Positions 1-7,300 are shown, numbered from the stretch's first letter. The stretch is DNA of 7,904 nucleotides from JADJPL01 sp964607915 (GCA_964607915.1 CAZSMU010000159.1:1-7904); one strand, 5' to 3'. Notes: generated from the letters alone by a model not told the origin. Made by a program: numbers and translations.

Positions 1-13
1 CCGCCTACGGCGG
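1..13. terminator. Possible hairpin at window edge (end of an upstream element)
   Basis: The first bases form a perfect 5-bp stem (CCGCC / GGCGG) around the 3-base loop TAC. The right arm is followed by GC, which could extend the stem if the unseen bases to the left match. No T-run follows, so it is not a classical intrinsic terminator. It may be the tail of an intergenic palindromic repeat or of an upstream gene's 3' hairpin. It is cut by the window edge, so its type cannot be settled. Confidence 0.25.
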
Positions 14-27
14 GCTATGAGTCTATT

Positions 28-546
28 ATGGAAACCATAAAAATAAAAAGAGCAGCCTCGAGCGATGTGGCCCTGCTGCAGGAGATTGGCCGGCAGACGT
101 TTTTTGAAACCTTTGCCGCCGGGAACAGGGAGGAAAACATGCAGAAGTACCTGCAAGAAGGCTTCTCTACCGAAAAACTGGGCGCTGAGTTAGCCGAGGA
201 GAGCTCCACGTTTTACTTCGCCTGGTCCGGCGAGAAAGTGATAGGGTACTTGAAGCTGAACTCCGGCGCATCCCAGACCGAGCTGCAGGACCGAAGTGCA
301 GTCGAGATTGAACGGATTTATGTACTGAAGGACTGGCACGGAAAAAAAGTAGGAGATTTGCTCTTCGAAAAAGCTCTGGAAGTAGCTCGGCAGTCCCATG
401 CCGCATACCTGTGGCTGGGCGTTTGGGAAGAAAACCCCAGGGCAATCCGATTTTACCAAAAAAACGGCTTTGTCGCGTTTGACAGGCACATCTTTAAACT
501 GGGGGATGAGGAGCAGACCGACATCATGATGAAGCTAACGCTGTAA
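28..546 (+). CDS. GNAT-family N-acetyltransferase, PaiA-like (spermidine/spermine acetyltransferase type)
   Basis: This 172-residue cytoplasmic enzyme should transfer acetyl from acetyl-CoA to an amine. It resembles the B. subtilis PaiA polyamine acetyltransferase as I remember it: a TFFETF segment near residues 24-29, ENMQKYL near 36-42, VEIERIYV at 92-99, YLWLGVWEENPRAIRFYQKNGF at about 127-148, and a C-terminal H-x-F-x-LGDEEQTD-x-MM-x-L tail. The length fits the family. The acetyl-CoA phosphate loop, normally Q/R-x-x-G-x-G/A, reads H-G-K-K-V-G (104-109), so the fourth-position glycine and the leading Q/R are replaced. The ATG at 28 is preceded by an A/T-rich leader with no Shine-Dalgarno, as usual in Bacteroidota; the ATG at 17 is out of frame and stops quickly. 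The stop lies 12 bases before the Crp/Fnr-type gene, suggesting one transcript. The GNAT assignment is firm. Polyamine substrate is inferred from similarity only. Confidence 0.9.
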   Translation: METIKIKRAASSDVALLQEIGRQTFFETFAAGNREENMQKYLQEGFSTEKLGAELAEESSTFYFAWSGEKVIGYLKLNSGASQTELQDRSAVEIERIYVLKDWHGKKVGDLLFEKALEVARQSHAAYLWLGVWEENPRAIRFYQKNGFVAFDRHIFKLGDEEQTDIMMKLTL

Positions 547-558
547 CAAGTCTAATAT

Positions 559-1152
559 TTGAGCACGGCAACCGACCTCTTTCTGGGTTCTGTCAGGAAG
601 CTTTGTCCCAAGGTGACAGAGGAGGAACTGGCGTTTCTCAAAAGTGGCCTTAGCGTTTCTCAACTCGGGCCAAAGCACTTTTACATCCATGCCAACGCGG
701 TCCAAAAAGAAATCGGCTTCGTCGCGGAGGGCTTGCTCCGGGCTTTTTACGTGGATGCAAAAGGCAATGAAATCACCGTGAATTTTATCCGCGAAAACAG
801 ATACGCTACCCACTACGCCGCCTTCATCACACAAACACCCGGTAAATACTACTTCCAGTGTATCGAACCATCGGTAATCGTCAACCTGACCTATACCCAT
901 ATCCAGAAAGGGTACGACAGGTTTCCCAACCTGGAGCGATACGGCCGCCTGGTGGCTGAAGAAGTATTGAAATTTCAACAGAGGCGAATCGAGAGCTTCC
1001 TCTTTGATAGCGCCGAGTCGAGGTACCTCGATTTTATGAAAGACAGCCCCGACCTGTTCAACCGGGTTTCTCTGTCTCATTTATCCTCTTACCTGGGCAT
1101 CGAGCGCCAGTCCCTGACCCGCATCAGGAAGAAACTGGCAGGGTCGGGATGA
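559..1152 (+). CDS. Crp/Fnr-superfamily transcriptional regulator
   Basis: This 197-residue protein has an N-terminal cyclic-nucleotide-binding-type beta barrel (about 25-115; 'IGFVAEGLLRAFYVDAKGNE' at 52-71 is the typical core), a dimerisation helix (about 123-150), the family's 'SAESRYLDFM' stretch (151-160), and a C-terminal winged helix-turn-helix (about 168-192, 'SHLSSYLGIERQSLTRIRKK'). The R-x-A/GE phosphate-binding cassette of true cAMP receptors is not visible, and there are only two cysteines (16, 101), so neither cAMP sensing nor an FNR iron-sulfur cluster is supported. This matches the many Bacteroidota Crp-like regulators of unknown ligand. The only start consistent with a full-length N-terminus is TTG at 559, because an in-frame stop sits at 553-555. 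It follows the acetyltransferase gene by 12 bases and is probably co-transcribed. It could regulate that gene, itself, or the surface genes downstream. Confidence 0.9.
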   Translation: MSTATDLFLGSVRKLCPKVTEEELAFLKSGLSVSQLGPKHFYIHANAVQKEIGFVAEGLLRAFYVDAKGNEITVNFIRENRYATHYAAFITQTPGKYYFQCIEPSVIVNLTYTHIQKGYDRFPNLERYGRLVAEEVLKFQQRRIESFLFDSAESRYLDFMKDSPDLFNRVSLSHLSSYLGIERQSLTRIRKKLAGSG

Positions 1153-1223
1153 CGTTTGAAAATACCACCCATACTCTTCCAGAAAAAGTTCAAAACAGCG
1201 CCATTCCCCCTCCAAACCCCTCA

Positions 1224-1284
1224 TTTTGCAGTTTTCTTGGCAATTTTTGCAGTATTCTTCATTTCAGGTGTCAGACCTTTGCAG
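1224..1284 (+). promoter_or_regulatory. Candidate operator region: three phased TTTGCAG repeats
   Basis: The intergenic region before the first collar gene holds a near-perfect 15-base direct repeat: TTTTGCAGTTTTCTT at 1224-1238 and TTTTGCAGTATTCTT at 1245-1259, one mismatch, offset 21 bases. A third TTTGCAG lies at 1278-1284. The TTTGCAG starts (1225, 1246, 1278) are 21 and 32 bases apart, close to two and three helical turns, so all three would face the same side of the DNA. This is what the sequence shows. That it is a protein-binding site, perhaps for the Crp/Fnr protein encoded just upstream, is inference; Crp-type sites are usually inverted repeats, which this is not. Partial matches to the Bacteroidota -7 box TAnnTTTG overlap each copy, but none has a well-spaced -33 TTG. 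Confidence 0.4.
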
Positions 1285-1297
1285 GGTAATCCTGGAG

Positions 1298-1313
1298 GGA
1301 AATCCTCATTTCC
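1298..1313 (+). promoter_or_regulatory. Small leader hairpin before first collar gene
   Basis: GGAAAT and ATTTCC form a perfect 6-bp stem with the 4-base loop CCTC, ending 21 bases before the ATG at 1335. If transcribed it would sit in the 5' leader. No riboswitch or T-box signature is present, and the stem is A/T-rich in its centre, so any role in translation or mRNA stability is speculative. Confidence 0.2.
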
Positions 1314-1334
1314 GTTCCATTAAACCTGCAAGCT

Positions 1335-2312
1335 ATGCGTCCAAACATCTTACTCCTTCTCCTGCTCTTCGGGGCTGCGGCCACCCCGCTGCAGGCCCAG
1401 ACCAAGCCCCCCCTCAGCATCCAGGGGACCCTTAAAAACGGCGACGGTACCGCTGTCGCCGACGGGAGGTACAACATGACCTTCCGTCTGTACACTGCCT
1501 CCAGTGGCGGCACAGCGGTGTGGACCGAAACCCAGGCCAGCGTGCCGGTGCGTGCCGGGGTCTACAGCGCCCAGCTCGGCTCCGTGACGCCCATCAATAT
1601 CACCTTTACCGAAAACCTCTTCCTGGGCACCACAGTGGGAAGCGGGGCGGAATTGACCCCCCGTACCCGGCTGACCTCTTCCCCGTACGCGCTGTATGCG
1701 TTCAAGTTGGGCAACGATATGCCAGTAGGCTTCGTGATGTCCTGGGCTTCCGGCAGCACTACCGTCCCGGATGGATGGCTGCTCTGCGACGGCCGGGCTT
1801 TGAAAAGTACGCAATACCCGGACTTGTTCACCGCCATCGGCACCCTGTGGGGCAACGGCAGCGCCGGCGCTGGCGCCGGCGCCGGCACCGACTTCAACCT
1901 GCCCGACCTGCGCGGGGAATTCATCCGCGGGGCAGTGGCCGGGGCAAACGCCGGGGCCCAGCAGGAATATACCACCGCCAGGCCCAGTGGGCTAAGGGAA
2001 AATGCCCCTAATACGGCCGTAGCCGTCCAGACAAGTGTGAACGGGAACCATAGCCATACCCTCAGCTCGACCAGTGGCTATAACCGGATTACCTCAATAT
2101 CCAATGCCCCTAACAATCTCGGAACTGGGCGTTTGAATTCGTACTCAGCCTTTTCCGGTTTTGAGAACCGATGGAGTTTGTGGTATGCCACCGGTACGTT
2201 CCCAAGCAGCGGTCTGCATACACATACGGCAACCAATAACAACACGGGTGGGGACTCGGAAACCCGGCCGCGGAACGTGGCGATGTCTTTCTTTATTAAA
2301 GTGCGCAATTAA
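1335..2312 (+). CDS. Secreted phage-tail-collar-domain protein, paralogue 1
   Basis: This 325-residue protein starts with a clear signal peptide (run of six Leu at 6-11, cleavage likely after A21 in LQA|QT). Residues about 27-122 form a conserved N-terminal domain shared with the next two genes ('IQG-L...DG...G-Y...FR-Y', 'W-T-E-Q', 'GVYS..LG..TP', 'L-P-R...T..P-A'). Residues about 130-325 are a Tail Collar domain: VPDGWLLCDGRALKS (144-158), NLPDLRGEFIRG (188-199), HSH (239-241), HTH (295-297) and the closing RPRN...FFIKV (311-323). In phage short tail fibres this fold trimerises, and H-x-H motifs coordinate metal; here the signal peptide implies export from a bacterium. A Gly-Ala run (177-184) fills the loop before NLPDLRG. 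No T9SS C-terminal sorting domain is visible. The ATG at 1335 is chosen because it begins the signal peptide directly. The next gene starts 11 bases after the stop, suggesting an operon. Confidence 0.88.
   Translation: MRPNILLLLLLFGAAATPLQAQTKPPLSIQGTLKNGDGTAVADGRYNMTFRLYTASSGGTAVWTETQASVPVRAGVYSAQLGSVTPINITFTENLFLGTTVGSGAELTPRTRLTSSPYALYAFKLGNDMPVGFVMSWASGSTTVPDGWLLCDGRALKSTQYPDLFTAIGTLWGNGSAGAGAGAGTDFNLPDLRGEFIRGAVAGANAGAQQEYTTARPSGLRENAPNTAVAVQTSVNGNHSHTLSSTSGYNRITSISNAPNNLGTGRLNSYSAFSGFENRWSLWYATGTFPSSGLHTHTATNNNTGGDSETRPRNVAMSFFIKVRN
1857..1886 (+). repeat. GC-rich Gly-Ala-coding simple repeat in collar loop
   Basis: A short near-palindromic run of GGCGCC/GCCGGC units encodes GSAGAGAGAG (residues 175-184) in the loop between the collar core and NLPDLRG. 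Paralogues 2 and 3 have the shorter or substituted forms SGAGAGGG and SGMGAGSG at the same place, so the loop is conserved as a flexible glycine-rich segment while its alanine repeat is best developed here. Confidence 0.5.
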
Positions 2313-2323
2313 AACATGGACCT

Positions 2324-3238
2324 ATGAAGAAACTGAATTTACCACGGATTGCCCTGCTGTTGATGATGATGGCGGGAGTCCCTGTGCTTGCGCAAGACCT
2401 GCCGCTCGTCATTCAGGGCGTGCTCAAAAGTAGTGAAGGTACAGCTCTGCCGGAAGGCACCTATTCGCTTACCTTCCGGATTTATTTGTCAAACGAGAGC
2501 GATGCACAGGTGCTATGGACAGAGACCCAGCCGAATGTGCAGTTGCAAGACGGTGTGTACAGCGTGGCGCTCGGCAGCGTGACCCCGCTGCACTTGCCCT
2601 TTGACCGCCCGTACTTTCTGGGGGTTTCGTTAGGCGACCAGCCGGAGTTCATCCCGCGCTCGGAGTTGACGGCCGCGCCTTCTGCATTGTTTGCCAGCAG
2701 GGGTGGGGGCGGTGCGGAGCCCGGGATGATAGCCCCGTTCGCCGGTTTTCTGGGGAAGGTCCCTTATGGTTGGTTTCCGTGCGATGGGCGTGCCCTTAAA
2801 AGTACGGATTATCCTATATTGTTTGCCGTCATCGGTACGACCTATGGCAACGGCACAAGTGGAGCAGGGGCCGGCGGTGGCACGGATTTTAATGTGCCGA
2901 ATCTCAACGGCCAGTTTCTGCGCGGTGCCGACGCCGGGAGGTTCGGCTCCAGGCCTGCCCTCGGAGTCGTCCAGGCTGCCTCTACAGCAAGCCCCGTCAA
3001 GGCCTTGAGTGTGGGAACGACTTCCTCGGCAGGCCAACATAACCATCCCACCATCTCTATATCCCATTTGCTATATAGAGATGGCGCCAAAGGCAATGGA
3101 CTGGGTAGCGAACGGGTAATCAGCCTTGTCTCGACTACAGAATCAGGTGGTGATCATTCTCATACAGGTACCCTGGGGGGTGGTGATAGTGAGACCCGCC
3201 CCAGGAACCGCGCTTTGATTTACTGTATCAAATTCTGA
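2324..3238 (+). CDS. Secreted phage-tail-collar-domain protein, paralogue 2
   Basis: This 304-residue exported protein has the same architecture as its upstream neighbour: signal peptide (about 1-23, cleavage VLA|QD), N-terminal domain (about 27-124), a Gly-rich linker (SRGGGGAEPG, 125-134) and a Tail Collar domain. Landmarks are YGWFPCDGRALKS (148-160), NVPNLNGQFLRG (190-201, differing from the usual PDLRG-F), HNH (239-241), HSH (278-280) and GGDSETRPRN (286-295), which is identical to paralogue 1 at protein level but uses different codons, indicating an old duplication. The stretch between the two H-x-H motifs is 36 residues, against 53 and 54 in the others, and contains a perfect 12-bp DNA inverted repeat. 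The C-terminus ends YCIKF, the usual collar closing strand, without a sorting domain. The start ATG lies 11 bases after the previous stop with no Shine-Dalgarno. The function is inferred to be surface binding or fibre formation. Confidence 0.88.
   Translation: MKKLNLPRIALLLMMMAGVPVLAQDLPLVIQGVLKSSEGTALPEGTYSLTFRIYLSNESDAQVLWTETQPNVQLQDGVYSVALGSVTPLHLPFDRPYFLGVSLGDQPEFIPRSELTAAPSALFASRGGGGAEPGMIAPFAGFLGKVPYGWFPCDGRALKSTDYPILFAVIGTTYGNGTSGAGAGGGTDFNVPNLNGQFLRGADAGRFGSRPALGVVQAASTASPVKALSVGTTSSAGQHNHPTISISHLLYRDGAKGNGLGSERVISLVSTTESGGDHSHTGTLGGGDSETRPRNRALIYCIKF
3051..3084. repeat. Perfect 12-bp inverted repeat inside collar gene 2
   Basis: CCATCTCTATAT (3051-3062) and ATATAGAGATGG (3073-3084) are exact reverse complements around a 10-base loop. 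The element lies within codons 243-254, immediately after the first H-x-H motif. It is not present in the two sibling genes. In RNA it would make a stable stem. No T-run follows, so it does not look like an intrinsic terminator. Confidence 0.7.
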
Positions 3239-3313
3239 GGGCGCTATAGGCCATATTTTTTCAGTAAAATACTCTAATGCCCTCATGCTTATTTTATGAT
3301 CAATCCTAAAAAT

Positions 3314-4291
3314 ATGAAAAATCTGTTACATAAAACGATATGGATGACCGCCTGCTTTTTACTATGGGTGCCTTTCTTACACGCGCAGGAAATCCCTATC
3401 AGTGTGCAAGGGGTCTTGCGGAATACAGACGGCTCGGTCTTCCCTACGGGCAACTACAGCCTCAAGTTTCGAATCTACAATACGGCGACCGGAGGTACGG
3501 CCATCTGGACGGAAGAGCAAAGCGATATCCGTATCGAAGGCGGGGTGTATAGCGCTCTCCTGGGCAAGATAACGCCTCTGGGCAACATTCAGTTCAACCA
3601 GACACTTTATCTGGGGGTATCCGTGGACGGCGGTACGGAGCTATCGCCCCGTGCCCTTTTTACAGCCGCGCCAGCTGCTCGTTATGCCCTGCGCTCCCCG
3701 GGCAGTGTGCCCAGCGGTATGGTGGTCGCGTATGCCGGCCCTCTGACGCAGATCCCGGATGGTTGGCTGCCCTGCGATGGTCGGGCCTTGAAAAGCACAG
3801 ACTTCCCAACCCTGTTCGATCGAATCGGCACTACTTACGGAAATGGGAGCTCCGGTATGGGGGCTGGTAGCGGTACGAACTTCAATGTTCCGGACCTGCG
3901 CTACGAGTTCATTCGGGGCCTCGACCGGGGCCGGGGTGTGGATTCTAACCGGGTGGCAGGATCGTTCCAGGGCTACGCGACGGGCAAGCCCAGAATTCCC
4001 TTTACAGCTACGCTAAACCAAGCTGGGGGGCATACCCACCAGAGGATTTTTGTAAATGCCACTGGCTCGGGTACTAACCATGGATCCCGGCCCTTTGACT
4101 ACAGATACGGGTTTCAAGTATTACATTGCGGTTGTCTCACGGGCGTTTTTATTAATACACTTGGGATCCAATACAATGTTGCCACGCAATCCGCAGGGGC
4201 GCATAGCCACCCAACGATTTCGATTAATGGATGGGACTGGGAGGAAACCCGCCCGGTCAATACAGCGGTCCATTACTTTATCAAATACTAA
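3314..4291 (+). CDS. Secreted phage-tail-collar-domain protein, paralogue 3
   Basis: The frame opens at an ATG at 3296, but I prefer the ATG at 3314. It begins MKNLLHKT..., a compact signal peptide (cleavage about LHA24|QE), it follows an A-rich CCTAAAAAT leader, and it gives 325 residues like paralogue 1. The longer start would add six residues (MINPKN). After the signal come the shared N-terminal domain (about 28-126) and a Tail Collar domain: IPDGWLPCDGRALKS (147-161), NVPDLRYEFIRG (191-202), HTH (240-242), HSH (297-299) and ETRPVN...YFIKY at the end. The segment between the H-x-H motifs is 54 residues, unlike either sibling, and contains H-C-G-C (271-274), the only close cysteine pair in the three proteins. 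The 75-base gap from paralogue 2 is A/T-rich. Export is well supported; ligand and partner are unknown. Confidence 0.87.
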   Translation: MKNLLHKTIWMTACFLLWVPFLHAQEIPISVQGVLRNTDGSVFPTGNYSLKFRIYNTATGGTAIWTEEQSDIRIEGGVYSALLGKITPLGNIQFNQTLYLGVSVDGGTELSPRALFTAAPAARYALRSPGSVPSGMVVAYAGPLTQIPDGWLPCDGRALKSTDFPTLFDRIGTTYGNGSSGMGAGSGTNFNVPDLRYEFIRGLDRGRGVDSNRVAGSFQGYATGKPRIPFTATLNQAGGHTHQRIFVNATGSGTNHGSRPFDYRYGFQVLHCGCLTGVFINTLGIQYNVATQSAGAHSHPTISINGWDWEETRPVNTAVHYFIKY

Positions 4292-4312
4292 ATGAGTAGC
4301 CCATTACCATCC

Positions 4313-4333
4313 TGCTTTTTCATTCACAAAGCA
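4313..4333 (+). other. Weak hairpin just before the giant surface-protein gene
   Basis: TGCTTT and AAAGCA form a 6-bp stem with a 9-base loop, ending 8 bases before the ATG at 4342. It lies in the 50-base gap between collar gene 3 and the giant gene. It could be a weak intercistronic mRNA structure. It lacks the GC stem and T-run of a terminator, so read-through from the collar genes is plausible. Confidence 0.18.
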
Positions 4334-4341
4334 AAACTATT

Positions 4342-7300
4342 ATGAAAAAATACCTACGCATATATGTGGCCATCGCCTGTCTGTTAGGGGCTGTGAGCAT
4401 CTTGCAGGCCCAGGACGTACGCTACATCCGCGTCGCGCAGAACAGCGCCGGCGTCGGCGATTTTTTGCACCTGGCGGAAATCCGCGCCATACAAAACGGT
4501 ACGGGCACCAACGTAGCCCTGAACAAGCCCGTGACCACGGATTCCGAGGGAGCCTCGCTGGCGAAAGCCAACTACGTGGACGGCAGCACAACTACAGCTG
4601 GCGGCAGTGCCGTAGCCGGCAAAGCAGGCTTTGTCGAAATTGATCTCGGTGCCGTCTTCGACCTGTCCCGCATCGAAATCGTCAACCGCTTTTCAGAATC
4701 GGAAAATGTGGCTGTACGGGCGCGGAACCTGCAACTCACCCTTATGGATGCGGATAGGGAAGTCGTTTGGACCAACGCTATTGATGCCTATCAGGGGCAA
4801 AACGCGGCCCTGAGGACCTACTGGCGGCAGTTTGAACGCTCACTACTGCAGAATATCACTCGGGGTTGCGCGACCACGTCGAGTGCGAGCCTGTCCTATC
4901 GCAATAATACTGCCGGCAGCGCCCTGAGCTTTACCGGGGTGACGGGCCAGTCGGTGTCGGTTCCCTCTGCCTTGCCTATTGGTTCCCAAAGCTTTACTGT
5001 GGAAATGTGGGTGAAGGTACCCGTCGTCGGGGATAGCGGCCTGACCGCCTCCGAGGAAGTCGGCAGGCTGATGTCCACCGGCACCAACGGGGCGAACGTC
5101 AACTGGGCCATCAACGCCAACGGACGGTTGAGTACGGAGTGGGGGGGGATAGTCAGCACCGGCACTATCGATCTGCGGGACGGGAAATGGCATCACCTCC
5201 TCTTTTCCCGGGATAAAACAGCAGATACTTACCAGGGCTTTCTGGACGGTAACCTGGAGCTTAGTGCGGCCTCCGCAGGCAGCGATGTGACCTTTGATAA
5301 CAATAGCCTGCGCATCGGCTCAGGGCAAACAACCCTTGCGTTTCATGGCCTGATAGACGAACTGCGGGTCTGGAACGTCCGAAAGGAAGATATTCCCAAC
5401 CACAACCCCAACCGGGAAGCCGCTCCGGGTACCGCCCTGGAGCTGTACTACCGCTTCAACGAATCGCTCTCGGATTCCATCGTGTACGATTACTCCCTGA
5501 ATGGCCGCCACGGGACTTTATCGAACAGCCTTGTGGATGCCGAGGCCCGCGTGTCGGATTTTCCGGCCCCCATTGCCTTTGCCGAGCTCCTGTGGTCCAC
5601 CGGCAGTACAGATACGAGCATTACAGCAGACTCATCAGGCGCATATTGGGTCCTGGCCCGCAGTAGCTCCGGGCTGATTGCCGTGGATACATTCACGCTC
5701 CAACTGCCCGCCATACAACAGAAAACAGGCGAGTGTGGCTCCGTTGCCCTAATGGCCGTCGGAGGCGATACGTATGCATGGGCAGGAGGAGGCACGGGAT
5801 CAGATACCACGGTTACGGCCAGTGGCACCTATACCGTGACGATTACTTCGGAGGGTTGCAGTCCCGTAACGGTATCTTTACAGGTGACGATACCGCAGTC
5901 GAGCCGCTACTTTCGCGACAGGGATGGGGATGGCTACGGCGACCCCTTGACGTCTGAGAATGCCTGTGCCCAACCAGCGGGTTTCGTTTCCGATTCCACG
6001 GATTGTAACGATAACCTCGCCACCGTATATCCGGGCGCTACCGAACTCTGCGATGGCGAGGATAACGATTGCGACGGTACGGCAGATGAGGGAATCACCG
6101 TGCCCACATACTACCGAGATGCCGACGGTGACGGACTGGGTGATCCCGGATTTGCTGTACAAGTCTGTACTCGCCCCTCAGGGTACGTCACGACGGCTAC
6201 CGACTGCGATGACAGCAACGCCAGCATCGGTACCCGCCCGGACCTGGGTACGTTTTATCGCGACAACGATGGCGACGGCTATGGGAACAAAGCCCAAACC
6301 ATCCAGAGTTGCGCCCAACCAGTCGGTTACGTCACCGCCTCCGGAGACTGCGATGATACCGACCCCAACATCAACCCCGGGGCATCCGAAATCTGCGACA
6401 ATATAGATGACAACTGCAACGGTATCCTTGTCGAAGGCGCTTGCCCTGGCCTGGCGACGGATGTATCTGGCAACTGTACGACCATCAGCTCTGCCAACGT
6501 GCTGCAGGGAGAGTCCTTCTTCAACTACGGCAGCGCTAGCAATGCCATCAACACGGCGGTGCGCGGCAACTTCACCATCGGCCAGCCTTTGGTTGGCAGC
6601 TATACGGGCCAGAGTGCCACCGGTGCTTTCGGCTTCTGGGGCCGCTTCCTGTTGGCTCCCTCTGCCCCGGCTATCAAAGCCACGGAAGGCGATCTGCCCG
6701 ACCGCATCCAGGTAAACTGGAAACCCGACCCCCTCAGCCCGGTGGCCCATGCCTACAAGCTCTACCGAAACGGGGCCCTACTCGCCTCGGTGGACGGGGA
6801 ATCGCGCTCCTTCATTGACTTCAATGTCATTGCAGGGCAGTTCTACACCTACGAGGTAGCGGGTATTAACAGTTTTGGGGAAGGGTATAAAGGCAAGACG
6901 CTCGGCTTCCTCAACCCCAACGGGGTGGTGACCGGGCGCATCACGACCTTCAGCGGAAACTCCGTACCCGGAACGATTGTCACCCTTTCTCCCACCATCG
7001 GCAAGTCTTTGTCGTTCAATCAACTGGCTTCTTCATTTGTGGAGCACTCCAGCGCATTTCCCACCAGCGGCAACTTCACGCTGTCCTGCTGGGTCAAAAT
7101 CGGGGAAAACAACAGCTCTGCCGCTATCTTTGACCTCGGCAGCCACCTCGGCAAAAACTGGTGGCTCCACACCCAGCGCCAGGGCGAGGCTAAAGGTATT
7201 GCCTTCGGGGTGGGCCGTAGCCAGGGAGACTCCACTGTCATCCGCTACGCCTTCCCGGCCGCTACCGCCGATGCCTGGCACAACGTGGCCGTCACTTACA

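Noticed and set aside
535..1080. 181-codon minus-strand frame over the Crp/Fnr gene
   Set aside because: The + strand encodes a convincing cNMP-like domain plus helix-turn-helix here; the antisense product has no family features.
1155..1194. Inverted repeat TTTGAA / TTCAAA after the Crp/Fnr gene as a terminator
   Set aside because: The arms are only 6 bp of A/T-rich sequence with a 28-base loop and no T-run; it would not form a stable terminator.
1520..2011. 163-codon + strand frame overlapping collar gene 1 in another phase
   Set aside because: Arg/Pro-rich translation typical of a frame-shifted read of GC-rich coding DNA. The collar protein in the other frame has complete conserved motifs.
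2058..2216. Diversity-generating retroelement variable region in collar gene 1 (Asn-rich segment)
   Set aside because: No reverse transcriptase, template repeat or accessory gene is in the window, and the fold is a tail collar, not the C-type lectin fold usual for such targets. The segment is better explained by ordinary divergence or module exchange.
3239..3313. Promoter before collar gene 3 (TATTTTTT at 3254-3261 resembling the Bacteroidota -7 box)
   Set aside because: The final G of TAnnTTTG is missing and there is no TTG at the right distance upstream, so the match is no better than expected in A/T-rich DNA.
6178..6750. 190-codon minus-strand frame
   Set aside because: It is antisense to the MopE-repeat and FnIII region, and its apparent pattern mirrors the sense repeats. 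No independent start context or domain is seen.
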